Source: Psychrobacter urativorans
GTDB taxonomy: Bacteria; Pseudomonadota; Gammaproteobacteria; Pseudomonadales; Moraxellaceae
DNA: 64,000 bases
Assembly: GCF_904846695.1 (NCBI RefSeq)
Contig: NZ_CAJHBR010000006.1
Span: 1-64,000, forward strand
Direction of reading: 5' to 3'
Shown: positions 34,130-42,875 of the stretch, one piece after another
Layout: the number at the start of each line of letters is the position of its first letter
Position numbering within the stretch: the first letter of the stretch is position 1
Translations under genes and position numbers: made by a program
Notes under the pieces: model-generated
Databases searched by the model: none
Told to the model about the DNA's origin: nothing
The model's input: the letters and a program-made list of their open reading frames with translations, nothing else

Positions 34130-34831
34130 CTATTCCGCAGCGTCTATTAACTCATTAAGCGCATCCGCCATTTCATCATCTATGAGACTGTCCTCGATAA
34201 AGTTGACTAGTTCATGGATAGTCGTCAAATCCATTTCTCTAACCCCTAAGCTGGCCAACTGCTCGTTAATGGACTCTAAGCTTTCTGAATCTTCAGAATC
34301 ATCTAATAAATGCTCATCAAAGCTATCATTCACAAACCAGTATATCTTCTCTAATAAGCTGTCTTTTCTAGTCAAAGTAGAATAACCATCGCCTTGAATA
34401 AATAGATTGAATTGGTAAGGCATTTGTACGTCATTGATAAAGAAAATTCGCTTACATTCTAGAGTATAAGCTTGCGCTGGCTGCTGTTCTTCGCCTTCAC
34501 TATCGCTATAGTCTTCATCAGCAAGCTCTTCTTTTACTAGCTCGCCTATTATCTGATAATCACCAATTTGTACTTTATGATTATAAATAATACAAGCGTC
34601 ACCAACGGCATCAAAGATCACTGCGCAAATATCTAAAGTATGATCGTCAATGTCATAAAAGCCTTTTAACATCGGCAAAAACTCAGTGAGCTTATCTTCT
34701 GGCACTTCGGTCAAAAACTGTTGCTCATATATCTTCAGCATGTCTTGCGGAGAGTAGGTATTGGCGGTATTGGTCTCATTTCTGCCAATAGGTTTCAAGG
34801 GCAAAAGGTTGTAAGGGTTATTATGAGTCAT
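34130..34831 (-). CDS. Hypothetical acidic protein, 233 aa
   Basis: A soluble, strongly acidic protein (DEDYSDSEGEEQQ in the middle, DDSEDSESLESINEQ later and a DDEMADALNELIDAAE end). The first half looks like a small alpha/beta domain (FYDIDDHTLDICAVIFDAVG). No catalytic or membrane feature is visible and I do not recognise the family. It is a single gene with its own upstream gap of about 280 bases to the helicase pair. Confidence 0.6.
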   Translation of the reverse strand: MTHNNPYNLLPLKPIGRNETNTANTYSPQDMLKIYEQQFLTEVPEDKLTEFLPMLKGFYDIDDHTLDICAVIFDAVGDACIIYNHKVQIGDYQIIGELVKEELADEDYSDSEGEEQQPAQAYTLECKRIFFINDVQMPYQFNLFIQGDGYSTLTRKDSLLEKIYWFVNDSFDEHLLDDSEDSESLESINEQLASLGVREMDLTTIHELVNFIEDSLIDDEMADALNELIDAAE

Positions 34832-35031
34832 TCAGGACTGCCTTGTTATTTGGGTTGGCGATATTGTTTAAGTTAGCGCTATTAGATAAGGTGAATATAA
34901 GCTGGAGGAGCTGCTAAGCACAGTGCTGATTTAACTGTCGATTAGCCGCTCAAAATCTATAGGGTACATTATCCCTTATTCGAGGGCTTTTAGATATATC
35001 GCCTACTTTATCAAAATGCCTTATTGTAAAT

Positions 35032-35051
35032 AACCAAGCGCTAGGTTGGTT
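35032..35051 (-). terminator. Weak hairpin after the helicase gene
   Basis: AACCAA and TTGGTT flank an eight-base loop about 60 bases beyond the helicase stop. The T-tract on the minus strand is poor, so this is only a candidate terminator. Confidence 0.3.
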
Positions 35052-35110
35052 CTGTAATCTACATATAAGCTACAAAATCATGATAAACAAAAATTTGTTT
35101 AGCTAAAAAA

Positions 35111-38020
35111 TTATTCATTGAGCAGATAATTATAAATGTCCGCTCGCACTTCATTATGCATATCGAATGCAACTTTGACGACAGGCGCGCCAGATATTGA
35201 GGTTTGCTCAAAGCTATTGTGTCTTGGTGATACGTCTCCCATATAGTAAAAGTCATTTCCTTCATCATTATGCTTTTTAATGAATAGAGGAATCCGAAAA
35301 CCGCTAGGATATGCTTGAAATAACTTAACTTCCGGGCTATTGAGCGTCCTTTTTGACTTGAACATCCAACTAAATACAGACTCATTAATAAAGCCATCTT
35401 CATATTTTGTAGTATTAGATATATCGTGGGATTTATGATAATTAACAAATATTGGGCAATTGGTTTTATCTTCACTGACTAAATAACCACCAACGTTTTG
35501 AGCTACAGGATTTACTTTTCGATTCAAAATCCTAAACACATCTTTACGTGAGTACTTACGATATAGTTGAAAACCCTCAATAAAATCTAAAATTTTGAAT
35601 TCTTTATTATATTGATAAATAGCGTAATCTGTACTGTCTATTAGAAACCTTATAAAAGTATCATTGGCTAAATAAGCTAAGAAATCAGGATGCCAATGAA
35701 ATTTATTTTCTTTTATTTCAACAATATTAAAATTGTAAATCTCACCTATAGACTTTAATTTATTCTGGTATTTTTCAGTCACAAAACCCAAATTGAGGTT
35801 ATTAATGACCGAATTTACGGCGTCAAAGTTCATCTTATAGCCATACTGATGCCTTATTATAGATGCTAACTTATCAGTGGTAATAACCTCTCCTGCTAGG
35901 AGCATACTTAATACTAAGCTCTCCTCTATACGTTTAGTATTATTAATTTCTCTTGAAAAACTAATAAGTAGTTTGAGCTCATTTTCATTCAATTGCTCTA
36001 GAGTTTCTTCTTGCTCCTTAGCGAAATGATAAAATGATTTGGCATAGTTTACGTATGAGAAAGGATCGCGAGCACCATGACGAACAAAATCCATCATCAT
36101 GGGTGCATGGCCCAATTTCTGCTTCAGCATTTTGTAATCTTGTACTAAGTCTTTTTTGGTTTGTAAGTTTGCCGTATCTATAGCTGCATAAATACGCTCT
36201 TTAGCTATTTTATCGAAACTTACGGTAGAGGTGCCAGGAATAAAACAGCTTTCACTAGCCATTAAACGTCGCAATGTATCTTTGTTATAGGAGTCATTAC
36301 CATATAAAGCGATAGGAACCATAAAGTTATTTTTATAGTTACCGATAAAATCGATAACGGTAAGATATTCTTTATCCTCAGCCTTTCTTAGCCCACGCCC
36401 CAACTGTTGAACGAATATAATCGCTGACTCTGTAGGACGTAGCATCACAATCTGATTAATACAGGGAATATCGATTCCTTCATTAAAGATACCAACAGAA
36501 AATATATAATCAATTTTAGTCGAGGGATCGCAAGACTCTAAACGCTCTATTGCCTGATCACGCTGCTGCTCTGAACTTTCCCCTGTTAATGCTAAAGATG
36601 GTAAACCTTGATTATTAAATATATCAGCTAGAGACTTACACTCTTCAATATTAGAACAAAAAACCAGACCACGGACTTCGCCATTATCACAGCCATAAAG
36701 ATCGATATAATTTAAAATGTGTTTAACGCGCTCTTTACTAATTAGTAGATTCAACATAGAAGTATCATCTATAGACCTATCATCGATACTTAAATCGGTA
36801 ATACCGTAATAGTGAAAAGGCGCTAAGATGTCCATCTCCAATGCTTTTTGTAGCCGAATCTCATAAGCGATATTGTGATCGAAAATCTCGAAAACGTCAC
36901 CGGCATCGGTACGCTCTGGGGTTGCCGTCATTCCTAAAAGAAATTGCGGTTTAAAGTAATCTAGTACTTTTTGATAAGATGCAGCACTGGCCCGATGAGC
37001 TTCGTCGATGACAATATAATCAAAAGCATCTAGAGCAAATTTTGCTAGATGATCGTCCCTTGAAAGGGTCTGTATAGTAGAGAATATATAATCACTTCCA
37101 GCTTCAACTGTTTTACCACTATATAAGCCAAAGGTTTTTTGATCTTTAAAAATAGAGTGATAAGTTTGTAAAGCTTTCTTAGCAATATTTGCCCGATGAA
37201 CTATGAATAATAAGCGTTTAGCGCCGAAATTTAGAGCATCAAAAGTAGCAAGATAAGTTTTTCCTGTGCCAGTAGCTGAGATTAGTAAAGCTTTATCTTT
37301 ACCTTGATCACGTAATATTTCTAGATTTTTCAATGCTTCTTGCTGCATCTTATTGGGTTTAATGGTGCTTGCCGTAACAGAGCTAGATGAACTATAAGTG
37401 TGTTGAAAAAATAACTTCGCTTGTCGGTATAGTGACTCATAGTATTCTATATATTCAGGCGTTACTAAGAGGGCAGAATTAAACTCACTCTTAAACTCAT
37501 TTATCGCTTGCTGAGATAAAGCACCGTTTTTACTAGAGCTGACTTTTAGATTCCACTCTTTATTAATGGTTAAGGCATTGGCTGTTAAGTTACTACTACC
37601 AATGATTAGGTGATGAATATCAGAGTTACTAAATAGATAGCCTTTTGCATGAAAATTAGAATCTGTAGCTATTCGTACGTCTATATTTTTAAATTTTAGT
37701 AGCTCACGTAAAGCTTCTGGTTGAGTGAAGTTAAGGTATTGTGAAACTAATATACGACCTGGGACTTGTTTTTTTTCTAACTCAATTAGTTCTTGTTTTA
37801 GACAGGCAATACCACTAGTTGTGACGAATGCAACAGAGAACCAAAACTTATCGCTTGATTGCAGATGCTTGTTGATTGAGGTTAAAACTTTTTTTCCTTT
37901 GCCATCGTTGACTAACAACTGTGGCTTAAAATCATGTTTCGATGCTTGCGAGTGGTCTATAAAGCCAGATACCAAAGCACTTTTTAAGTCCTCATATATA
38001 TTGCTGGTAACACGACTCAT
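35111..38020 (-). CDS. PLD-domain/DEAD helicase with DUF3427
   Basis: A 969-residue protein. I take the ATG at 38020 because it overlaps the Nudix stop (ATGA) and has AAAGGTG upstream; an in-frame start at 38071 would overlap the Nudix gene by 55 bases. An N-terminal phospholipase-D-like domain carries one HKD half (FHAKGYLF with IIGSSNLTANAL, about 125-160). The helicase core has Walker A SATGTGKT, IDEAH, GMTATPERTD and QQLGRGLRK. The C-terminal third fits DUF3427. Such proteins are thought to be nuclease-helicases of DNA repair or defence. Coupling to a Nudix gene suggests a common response to damaged or modified nucleotides. Confidence 0.82.
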   Translation of the reverse strand: MSRVTSNIYEDLKSALVSGFIDHSQASKHDFKPQLLVNDGKGKKVLTSINKHLQSSDKFWFSVAFVTTSGIACLKQELIELEKKQVPGRILVSQYLNFTQPEALRELLKFKNIDVRIATDSNFHAKGYLFSNSDIHHLIIGSSNLTANALTINKEWNLKVSSSKNGALSQQAINEFKSEFNSALLVTPEYIEYYESLYRQAKLFFQHTYSSSSSVTASTIKPNKMQQEALKNLEILRDQGKDKALLISATGTGKTYLATFDALNFGAKRLLFIVHRANIAKKALQTYHSIFKDQKTFGLYSGKTVEAGSDYIFSTIQTLSRDDHLAKFALDAFDYIVIDEAHRASAASYQKVLDYFKPQFLLGMTATPERTDAGDVFEIFDHNIAYEIRLQKALEMDILAPFHYYGITDLSIDDRSIDDTSMLNLLISKERVKHILNYIDLYGCDNGEVRGLVFCSNIEECKSLADIFNNQGLPSLALTGESSEQQRDQAIERLESCDPSTKIDYIFSVGIFNEGIDIPCINQIVMLRPTESAIIFVQQLGRGLRKAEDKEYLTVIDFIGNYKNNFMVPIALYGNDSYNKDTLRRLMASESCFIPGTSTVSFDKIAKERIYAAIDTANLQTKKDLVQDYKMLKQKLGHAPMMMDFVRHGARDPFSYVNYAKSFYHFAKEQEETLEQLNENELKLLISFSREINNTKRIEESLVLSMLLAGEVITTDKLASIIRHQYGYKMNFDAVNSVINNLNLGFVTEKYQNKLKSIGEIYNFNIVEIKENKFHWHPDFLAYLANDTFIRFLIDSTDYAIYQYNKEFKILDFIEGFQLYRKYSRKDVFRILNRKVNPVAQNVGGYLVSEDKTNCPIFVNYHKSHDISNTTKYEDGFINESVFSWMFKSKRTLNSPEVKLFQAYPSGFRIPLFIKKHNDEGNDFYYMGDVSPRHNSFEQTSISGAPVVKVAFDMHNEVRADIYNYLLNE

Positions 38021-38415
38021 GACATTGACACCTTTAGCTGCTCGACAATAGGAATGTCTGCGGCGGCCCAATCAAGAGTATCAATTTTATAAACATCCAA
38101 CCAAACAGCTTGCAGATGCTCAGTCAAGATCAAATTACGGTTAAGGGTTTTGCATATAAAACTGTGCATGATAATTTTGAAGTCTGGATAACTATGCTCA
38201 ACGGTCATAAACAAGCGTTCAATACTAATTGATAGTTTAAGCTCTTCTTCTATTTCACGGGCTAAAGCTTGCTCTAAAGTTTCATTCTTCTCTAACTTTC
38301 CGCCTGGAAATTCAAATTTTCTTGAAAGATAAGCTAGCTTATTTTCACCTCTTTGAACACAGAGAAACTCCCCTTCATCAATGATAATGGCAGCAACCAC
38401 TTCTATAGTTTTCAT
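38017..38415 (-). CDS. Nudix hydrolase (MutT-like)
   Basis: A 132-residue (d)NTP pyrophosphohydrolase-type protein. The Nudix box is complete: GGKLEKNETLEQALAREIEE followed by EL, giving the GX5EX7REUXEE pattern at about residues 38-60. The rest has MutT-like strands. The stop overlaps the helicase start by one base pair set (ATGA), so the two proteins are made together. Sanitation of oxidised dGTP is the default guess; its partner makes a role in nucleotide-linked defence possible. Confidence 0.82.
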   Translation of the reverse strand: MKTIEVVAAIIIDEGEFLCVQRGENKLAYLSRKFEFPGGKLEKNETLEQALAREIEEELKLSISIERLFMTVEHSYPDFKIIMHSFICKTLNRNLILTEHLQAVWLDVYKIDTLDWAAADIPIVEQLKVSMS

Positions 38416-38910
38416 TATTATCCAATAAGTTTATTATTCAACTCTTCTCTACTGTTGTGAGTCGAAAAGTTCAATTATATATTGAGGTTAGAGAGACTCT
38501 CAAAAAGCAGCCTCATACTTTAAACCAGCAGCATAAGTTAATACCGTTGGACAGGTTTATAACAATGCTTTGATCTGACAGTATCAAGGTTAGATTTTAT
38601 TACTACAAACGAGATAATATTTAAACCAGTATGGTTTAACAACCTATAAGAACAACAGAATGATCTAGGATAATAGCTTTCAAGATAAAGAAGCCATAAG
38701 CTACTAATTTTAGGTTTTATTATCGATTAATAGCTAATACTGAGAACAACTATTAATCAAAACCGCAAGGTAGGTTATAGCTCAGTATGTTGAATATGGC
38801 AAGAGTTAAAACTTCTCTTTGAGGTCTTTGAAAAGAAATAAAGCAGGACGTCACCCAGCTTAAAATCAACGCTACTAAAATCTCAAAATGATAACGTATA
38901 GCTCAAAGCA
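38416..38910. other. Gene-free stretch between Nudix and copper genes
   Basis: About 500 AT-rich bases with no credible gene. It must include the promoter of the Nudix-helicase pair. Confidence 0.4.
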
Positions 38911-38911
38911 A

Positions 38912-38952
38912 ACATCCCCTGCTAGCACTAATGCTTGGCAGAGGATGTGTTT
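38912..38952. terminator. Terminator of the DUF411-DUF305 operon
   Basis: ACATCCCCTGC pairs with GCAGAGGATGT around a 15-base loop, about 55 bases beyond the stop of the DUF305 gene. T-rich tracts lie on both sides. Confidence 0.6.
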
Positions 38953-39005
38953 TATACTTACCACTTTTACAGCACAGTTGTGATAGTCAGCTGCTGCTTA
39001 AAAGT

Positions 39006-39740
39006 CTAAGCTTTGTTGTTAGCGAGCCAGTTTTGCATCTGCTCGATTTCAGCTTTTTGCGCATCAATGACTTGTTGCGCAAGCTTAAGCATTGCAGCAT
39101 CTTTACCATATTTAAGCTCTACTTCAGCCATATCTACTGCGCTATTGTGATGCGGTAACATGCCCCGAGCAAATGCTATATCAGCGACAGGGTCAGCGAT
39201 ACCAGTCATCATCTCACTATGCATAGCGTCCATACCTTTGGCATAAGCTTGTTGCATAGCCTTGGTATCGGCGGTAGGTTCAGCAGCGTCAGGATGACTT
39301 GCCAGCCAAGTTTGCATAGTAGTAATCTCAGACTGCTGCGCATCGATAATCTGTTGCGCCAACTTACGCATCTCTTCATCTTTACCATACTTTAACTCAA
39401 TCTTTGCCATATCTACAGCGCCGATATGATGTCCCAGCATGCTTTGGGCGAACGCCGTATCAGGGTCGTTATAGTCCATACCTTTCATCATTTCTACATT
39501 CATACTAGTCATAGCAGCCGTGTAGTCTTTAAGCATTTCGGTCATAGGCGCGCCCTGCGCTGGCGTCATGTCCATGTTAGTCATATCATGACCTGAATGC
39601 GCCTCTGTAGCCGCAGTCGTTTCAGTAGCTACTGCTTCTGCTGGGGCAGCTTCTTCAGAGGTGGGCTGACAAGCGCTGACTAACAATGCGGCACTAATAC
39701 TAGCAATAACCGCTAAGCGTGATTGATATCTGGTTTTCAT
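39006..39740 (-). CDS. DUF305 lipoprotein, two-repeat
   Basis: A 244-residue exported protein. The lipoprotein signal MKTRYQSRLAVIASISAALL ends at a VSAC lipobox, giving a lipidated Cys near residue 24. The mature part has two tandem DUF305 units, each with an HH pair (MLGHHIGAVDMAKIELKYGK and MLPHHNSAVDMAEVELKYGK) and a LAQQ-IDAQ helix; the methionine- and histidine-rich faces suit copper binding. It follows a DUF411 gene by 41 bases. With the divergent CusRS-like genes it is probably part of copper or metal homeostasis in the periplasm. Confidence 0.82.
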   Translation of the reverse strand: MKTRYQSRLAVIASISAALLVSACQPTSEEAAPAEAVATETTAATEAHSGHDMTNMDMTPAQGAPMTEMLKDYTAAMTSMNVEMMKGMDYNDPDTAFAQSMLGHHIGAVDMAKIELKYGKDEEMRKLAQQIIDAQQSEITTMQTWLASHPDAAEPTADTKAMQQAYAKGMDAMHSEMMTGIADPVADIAFARGMLPHHNSAVDMAEVELKYGKDAAMLKLAQQVIDAQKAEIEQMQNWLANNKA

Positions 39741-39781
39741 ACTCTATCCTTACTTTTAAAGGTTTTGAATTGCACAATAAA

Positions 39782-40381
39782 CTAAAGCTGCTGGTCGCTG
39801 GTTTCGATACTGGCATAAACTTTACTACTGCCATCTTTATTGATCTGCATAACTTGATAAGGCATAAACTGGTTGTCATACTCCATACCCGGACTACCCA
39901 TCGGCATGCCAGGGACAGCCAGTCCCAGCGCTTGGATAGGTGGCTTGGCTAAAAACTCTGCGACATATTTGGCAGGTACATGACCTTCGAACACATAGCC
40001 ATCAGTAGTGACCGTAGTATGGCAAGAGCGCATATCGTTAGGCACACTATAACGATCTTTTAATGAAGCTAAATCTTTAGGATGCTTAGCGGTAGTACTC
40101 ATACCATTGCTTTGCGCATAATCTATCCAGTCCTTACAGCAGCTACAATCTATATCTTTATAGACAGTCGCTGAGACGTTGTTTAGTAATGTTGGGTTAC
40201 TGATTGCTGCGGTGACAGCGGTTAACTTCTGGTTTTGCCCAGCATCAGCTTTAGGGCTATTAGCAGCCTCTATAGCCTCCGTTTGGCCACAAGCGAATAA
40301 TGTTGAGCTCAATATTAGTAACAACACTGGAGCAGATAAATGACGATATTTAGCAAAAAACAGACGGTTGTAGCTTGGCAT
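39782..40381 (-). CDS. DUF411 copper-associated lipoprotein
   Basis: A 199-residue protein from the ATG at 40381, which has AAGGA nine bases upstream; a start at 40402 would add seven residues. The lipobox LFACG marks a lipoprotein. The DUF411 core includes CSCCKDWIDYAQSNGMSTTA (Cys pair), RSCHTTVTTDGYVFEGHVPA and PGMPMGSPGMEY with the methionine-rich tail seen in copper-binding members. The gene is the first of a two-gene operon with the DUF305 gene. Confidence 0.82.
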   Translation of the reverse strand: MPSYNRLFFAKYRHLSAPVLLLILSSTLFACGQTEAIEAANSPKADAGQNQKLTAVTAAISNPTLLNNVSATVYKDIDCSCCKDWIDYAQSNGMSTTAKHPKDLASLKDRYSVPNDMRSCHTTVTTDGYVFEGHVPAKYVAEFLAKPPIQALGLAVPGMPMGSPGMEYDNQFMPYQVMQINKDGSSKVYASIETSDQQL

Positions 40382-40473
40382 AAAACTATCCTTGCACTTC
40401 AATATAACGTAGTTAGTAGGTGATAATAGCTGTCAAGCTACCATGCTGATTCTGACCCCAAGATGACGCTTAG

Positions 40474-40489
40474 ATGACAATACTGTCAT
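40474..40489. promoter_or_regulatory. CusR/CopR-like box
   Basis: ATGACA-ATAC-TGTCAT is a perfect inverted repeat in the gap between the divergent DUF411 and response-regulator genes. It matches the TGACA-N4-TGTCA pattern known for CusR/PcoR/CopR boxes, so the regulator probably controls both directions here. Binding is inferred. Confidence 0.6.
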
Positions 40490-40638
40490 GTTAAGATTGT
40501 TAGCTACTAATACGCTGCGCCTTGCTCTATCATCAGGTAAAAAATACCGTTACCACGCAAAAATCTTCTCCTCTAAGCGCGCTACTGAGTGGTATAACGC
40601 TAAGTCATCTACCTACAAGTTATTTAATCAGGTGCTAT

Positions 40639-41355
40639 ATGAAAGTTTTATTAGTCGAAGATGAATTATCACTTGGCGAATATATTAAAAAAGGCTTAAC
40701 CGAAGCCGGCTTTATCGTTGAGCATAAAACCACCGGACTCGATGGCTATCACGCCTTGATAACACAGGATTTCAAGGTAGTAGTCATGGATGTGATGCTA
40801 CCTGATATTAGCGGCTTTGAGCTAGTGCGCAATTATCGCGCCGCCGGTAACAGCACTCCAGTATTATTCTTGACCGCAAAAGACGATTTAAGTGATCGTA
40901 TAAAAGGTATCGAGATTGGTGGTGATGACTATTTGACTAAGCCTTTTGCTTTCGCTGAGCTACTAGTGAGAATAAAAAGTTTATTGCGCCGCGCCAATCA
41001 TGCGCAATATAAAAGTACCGTCCTGCACATTGCTGATCTAAGAATGGATATCGCTAAACGTAGCGTCCATAGAGGGGAGCAAGCTATTATTTTGACAGCA
41101 AAAGAATTTGCCCTATTACAGTTTTTTCTTGAGCATCAAGGCGAAGTACTCCCACGCTCAGTTATCGCTTCTCAAGTGTGGGATATGAACTTTGATAGCG
41201 ATACTAACGTCATAGACGTTGCTATTCGACGTTTAAGAATAAAAATCGATGATGCTTATCCTATAAAGCTAATACGTACCGTTCGCGGCATGGGCTATCG
41301 GCTAGAGGCCGTAGACAGCAGCGATATTACAGAAACCCGTACGGAAAGTCATTAG
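40639..41355 (+). CDS. OmpR-family response regulator (CusR/CopR-like)
   Basis: A 238-residue regulator; the ATG at 40639 (preceded by AGGTGC) begins the receiver domain exactly at MKVLLVEDELSL, so the open frame upstream is not part of it. The acidic pocket is in VEDE, the phosphorylated Asp in VVMDVMLPDISG, and Lys in LTKPF. The C-terminal winged helix (REVLPRSVIASQVWD region) binds DNA. The next gene is a histidine kinase whose ATG is one base after this stop. The divergent metal-protein operon and the box at 40474 point to copper response. Confidence 0.88.
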   Translation: MKVLLVEDELSLGEYIKKGLTEAGFIVEHKTTGLDGYHALITQDFKVVVMDVMLPDISGFELVRNYRAAGNSTPVLFLTAKDDLSDRIKGIEIGGDDYLTKPFAFAELLVRIKSLLRRANHAQYKSTVLHIADLRMDIAKRSVHRGEQAIILTAKEFALLQFFLEHQGEVLPRSVIASQVWDMNFDSDTNVIDVAIRRLRIKIDDAYPIKLIRTVRGMGYRLEAVDSSDITETRTESH

Positions 41356-41356
41356 C

Positions 41357-42793
41357 ATGACGCCTCTCACTACCGATCGACGCTTATCACTACTATGGCG
41401 AACGATCTTATTATTGACAGTCTTTGTGATGATCACGCAGATATTTTTGTATATATGGATACAGCATTCTGTCAGAGGCCATTTTGAGCAAATGGATAGC
41501 GAAACTTTGACTCATGCTGCTTTTAACTTACGCCAGCGTATGAGCGCTACTGCACTTGAGCAACCCAGCACCCCTGAACTCGCTAAGCAGACTGTTAATA
41601 GTCCGCAGCTAGATCAGCAGCCCCTTGCCAATCCTAAGCTTGATTATGAAGTAAAGACCATCATGGCTAATAAAAGTGGTCAAATCCTCAGCAGCTCACC
41701 TACAGGCTTTACCAGTGCCGCTGATAGTGCTTCCCTACAGCACTTATGGCAACGTCAGTTTGACCAGCCTTTTAATCTACGGTTTAATAATCATCATTAT
41801 CGTGCTCTTATTATTGAACAGGCTGACTACTTAGCGCTGATTGCTCTGCCTATGGATGTCCATCATCAATACCTTATCCAATTCAACCGCCAACTGATCT
41901 TTATATTAATCGCTATTACTTTTTTATTAGTATCCGTTGCCGCCTTTAGCGTCCATTTAGGCTTTGCACCGCTAGCGACTTTTAGTTATAAAATGCAGCG
42001 CATCAACGCCGAACAGCTCAGCGATAGAATTACCGTCAGCAAGATGCCTAGTGAGTTACGACCATTGGCTGATGCTTATAACGCTATGATGGATAAGCTT
42101 GCCCATAATTTTGACTCAATATCACGCTTTTCAGATGATATTGCTCATGAGCTACGCACCCCACTGGCGACTTTGAGTACTCAAACCCAAGTGATGCTCA
42201 GTAAGCCTAGAGACAATAGCGAATATGTCGAGCAGCTGCATCATCAACATGACACTTTACATCAGTTATCTGCTCTCATTAATAATATGCTACTGCTAGC
42301 TAAGACTCAAAAGGGCCTTTATCGCTCGCAGTTAAATCAGGTTAATACGGCCACTTTACTCACTAAACTGCTCAGTTATTATGAAGTGATAGCAGAAGAT
42401 AGAGGCATAAATTTTATCAAGAGTAGTAGTTTTCCAGCGCTACTGGGTGATGAAAGTCTGTTGCAGCGCTTATTTGCTAACTTGCTATCCAATGCTATTT
42501 ATTACGCCGCAGCTGACAGCGTGATTGCTATCGGAGTCGCTGCTACTAGCACAGCGTCCCAGACTAAAATAACTATAAGCAATCAATTAGCTAAGCCGAT
42601 GACGCAAATAGAAGCTGATAAACTATTCGAACGTTTTTATCGCCATGATAAAGAGAACCTTTGGCATGCTGGCACAGGGCTAGGTTTATCAATTGTGCAG
42701 GCTATAGCTGGCGCCCATAATGGCAAGATAAGTATCATAATAAAAGATCAATATACTTTTGCGGTTCATATCACCTTGCCTATAGTTCAGTAA
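41357..42793 (+). CDS. Sensor histidine kinase (CusS/CopS-like)
   Basis: A 478-residue kinase. Transmembrane segments lie at about 12-35 (TILLLTVFVMITQIFLYIWI) and 175-205 (LIFILIAITFLLVSVAAFSV), enclosing a ~140-residue periplasmic sensor. A HAMP region, the phosphoacceptor DIAHELRTPLAT and the ATP-binding boxes (ANLLSNAIYYA, AGTGLGLSIVQAI) follow. It is cotranscribed with the response regulator. The sensor domain is not diagnostic, so copper as the signal comes from context. Confidence 0.85.
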   Translation: MTPLTTDRRLSLLWRTILLLTVFVMITQIFLYIWIQHSVRGHFEQMDSETLTHAAFNLRQRMSATALEQPSTPELAKQTVNSPQLDQQPLANPKLDYEVKTIMANKSGQILSSSPTGFTSAADSASLQHLWQRQFDQPFNLRFNNHHYRALIIEQADYLALIALPMDVHHQYLIQFNRQLIFILIAITFLLVSVAAFSVHLGFAPLATFSYKMQRINAEQLSDRITVSKMPSELRPLADAYNAMMDKLAHNFDSISRFSDDIAHELRTPLATLSTQTQVMLSKPRDNSEYVEQLHHQHDTLHQLSALINNMLLLAKTQKGLYRSQLNQVNTATLLTKLLSYYEVIAEDRGINFIKSSSFPALLGDESLLQRLFANLLSNAIYYAAADSVIAIGVAATSTASQTKITISNQLAKPMTQIEADKLFERFYRHDKENLWHAGTGLGLSIVQAIAGAHNGKISIIIKDQYTFAVHITLPIVQ

Positions 42794-42875
42794 TATAACT
42801 AGCTTTTCTGCGTGCTTAAATGATAGTTAATCAATCAAAACCGCAACTTACAAGCTAAGCCACTGATTACTAATT

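Noticed and set aside
35059..35475. 138-residue open frame overlapping the end of the DUF3427 helicase
   Set aside because: It lies in another frame of the same strand within a conserved gene and its composition is that of a shadow frame.
35111..38415. Assignment of the Nudix-helicase pair to the recombinase island
   Set aside because: It lies to the right of the tRNA-Leu scar with core-type genes between; sequence alone does not place it on the island.
40522..40638. Longer N-terminus for the response regulator
   Set aside because: The receiver domain begins exactly at the ATG at 40639, which has a good ribosome binding site; the upstream 39 codons cover the CusR-box promoter region.
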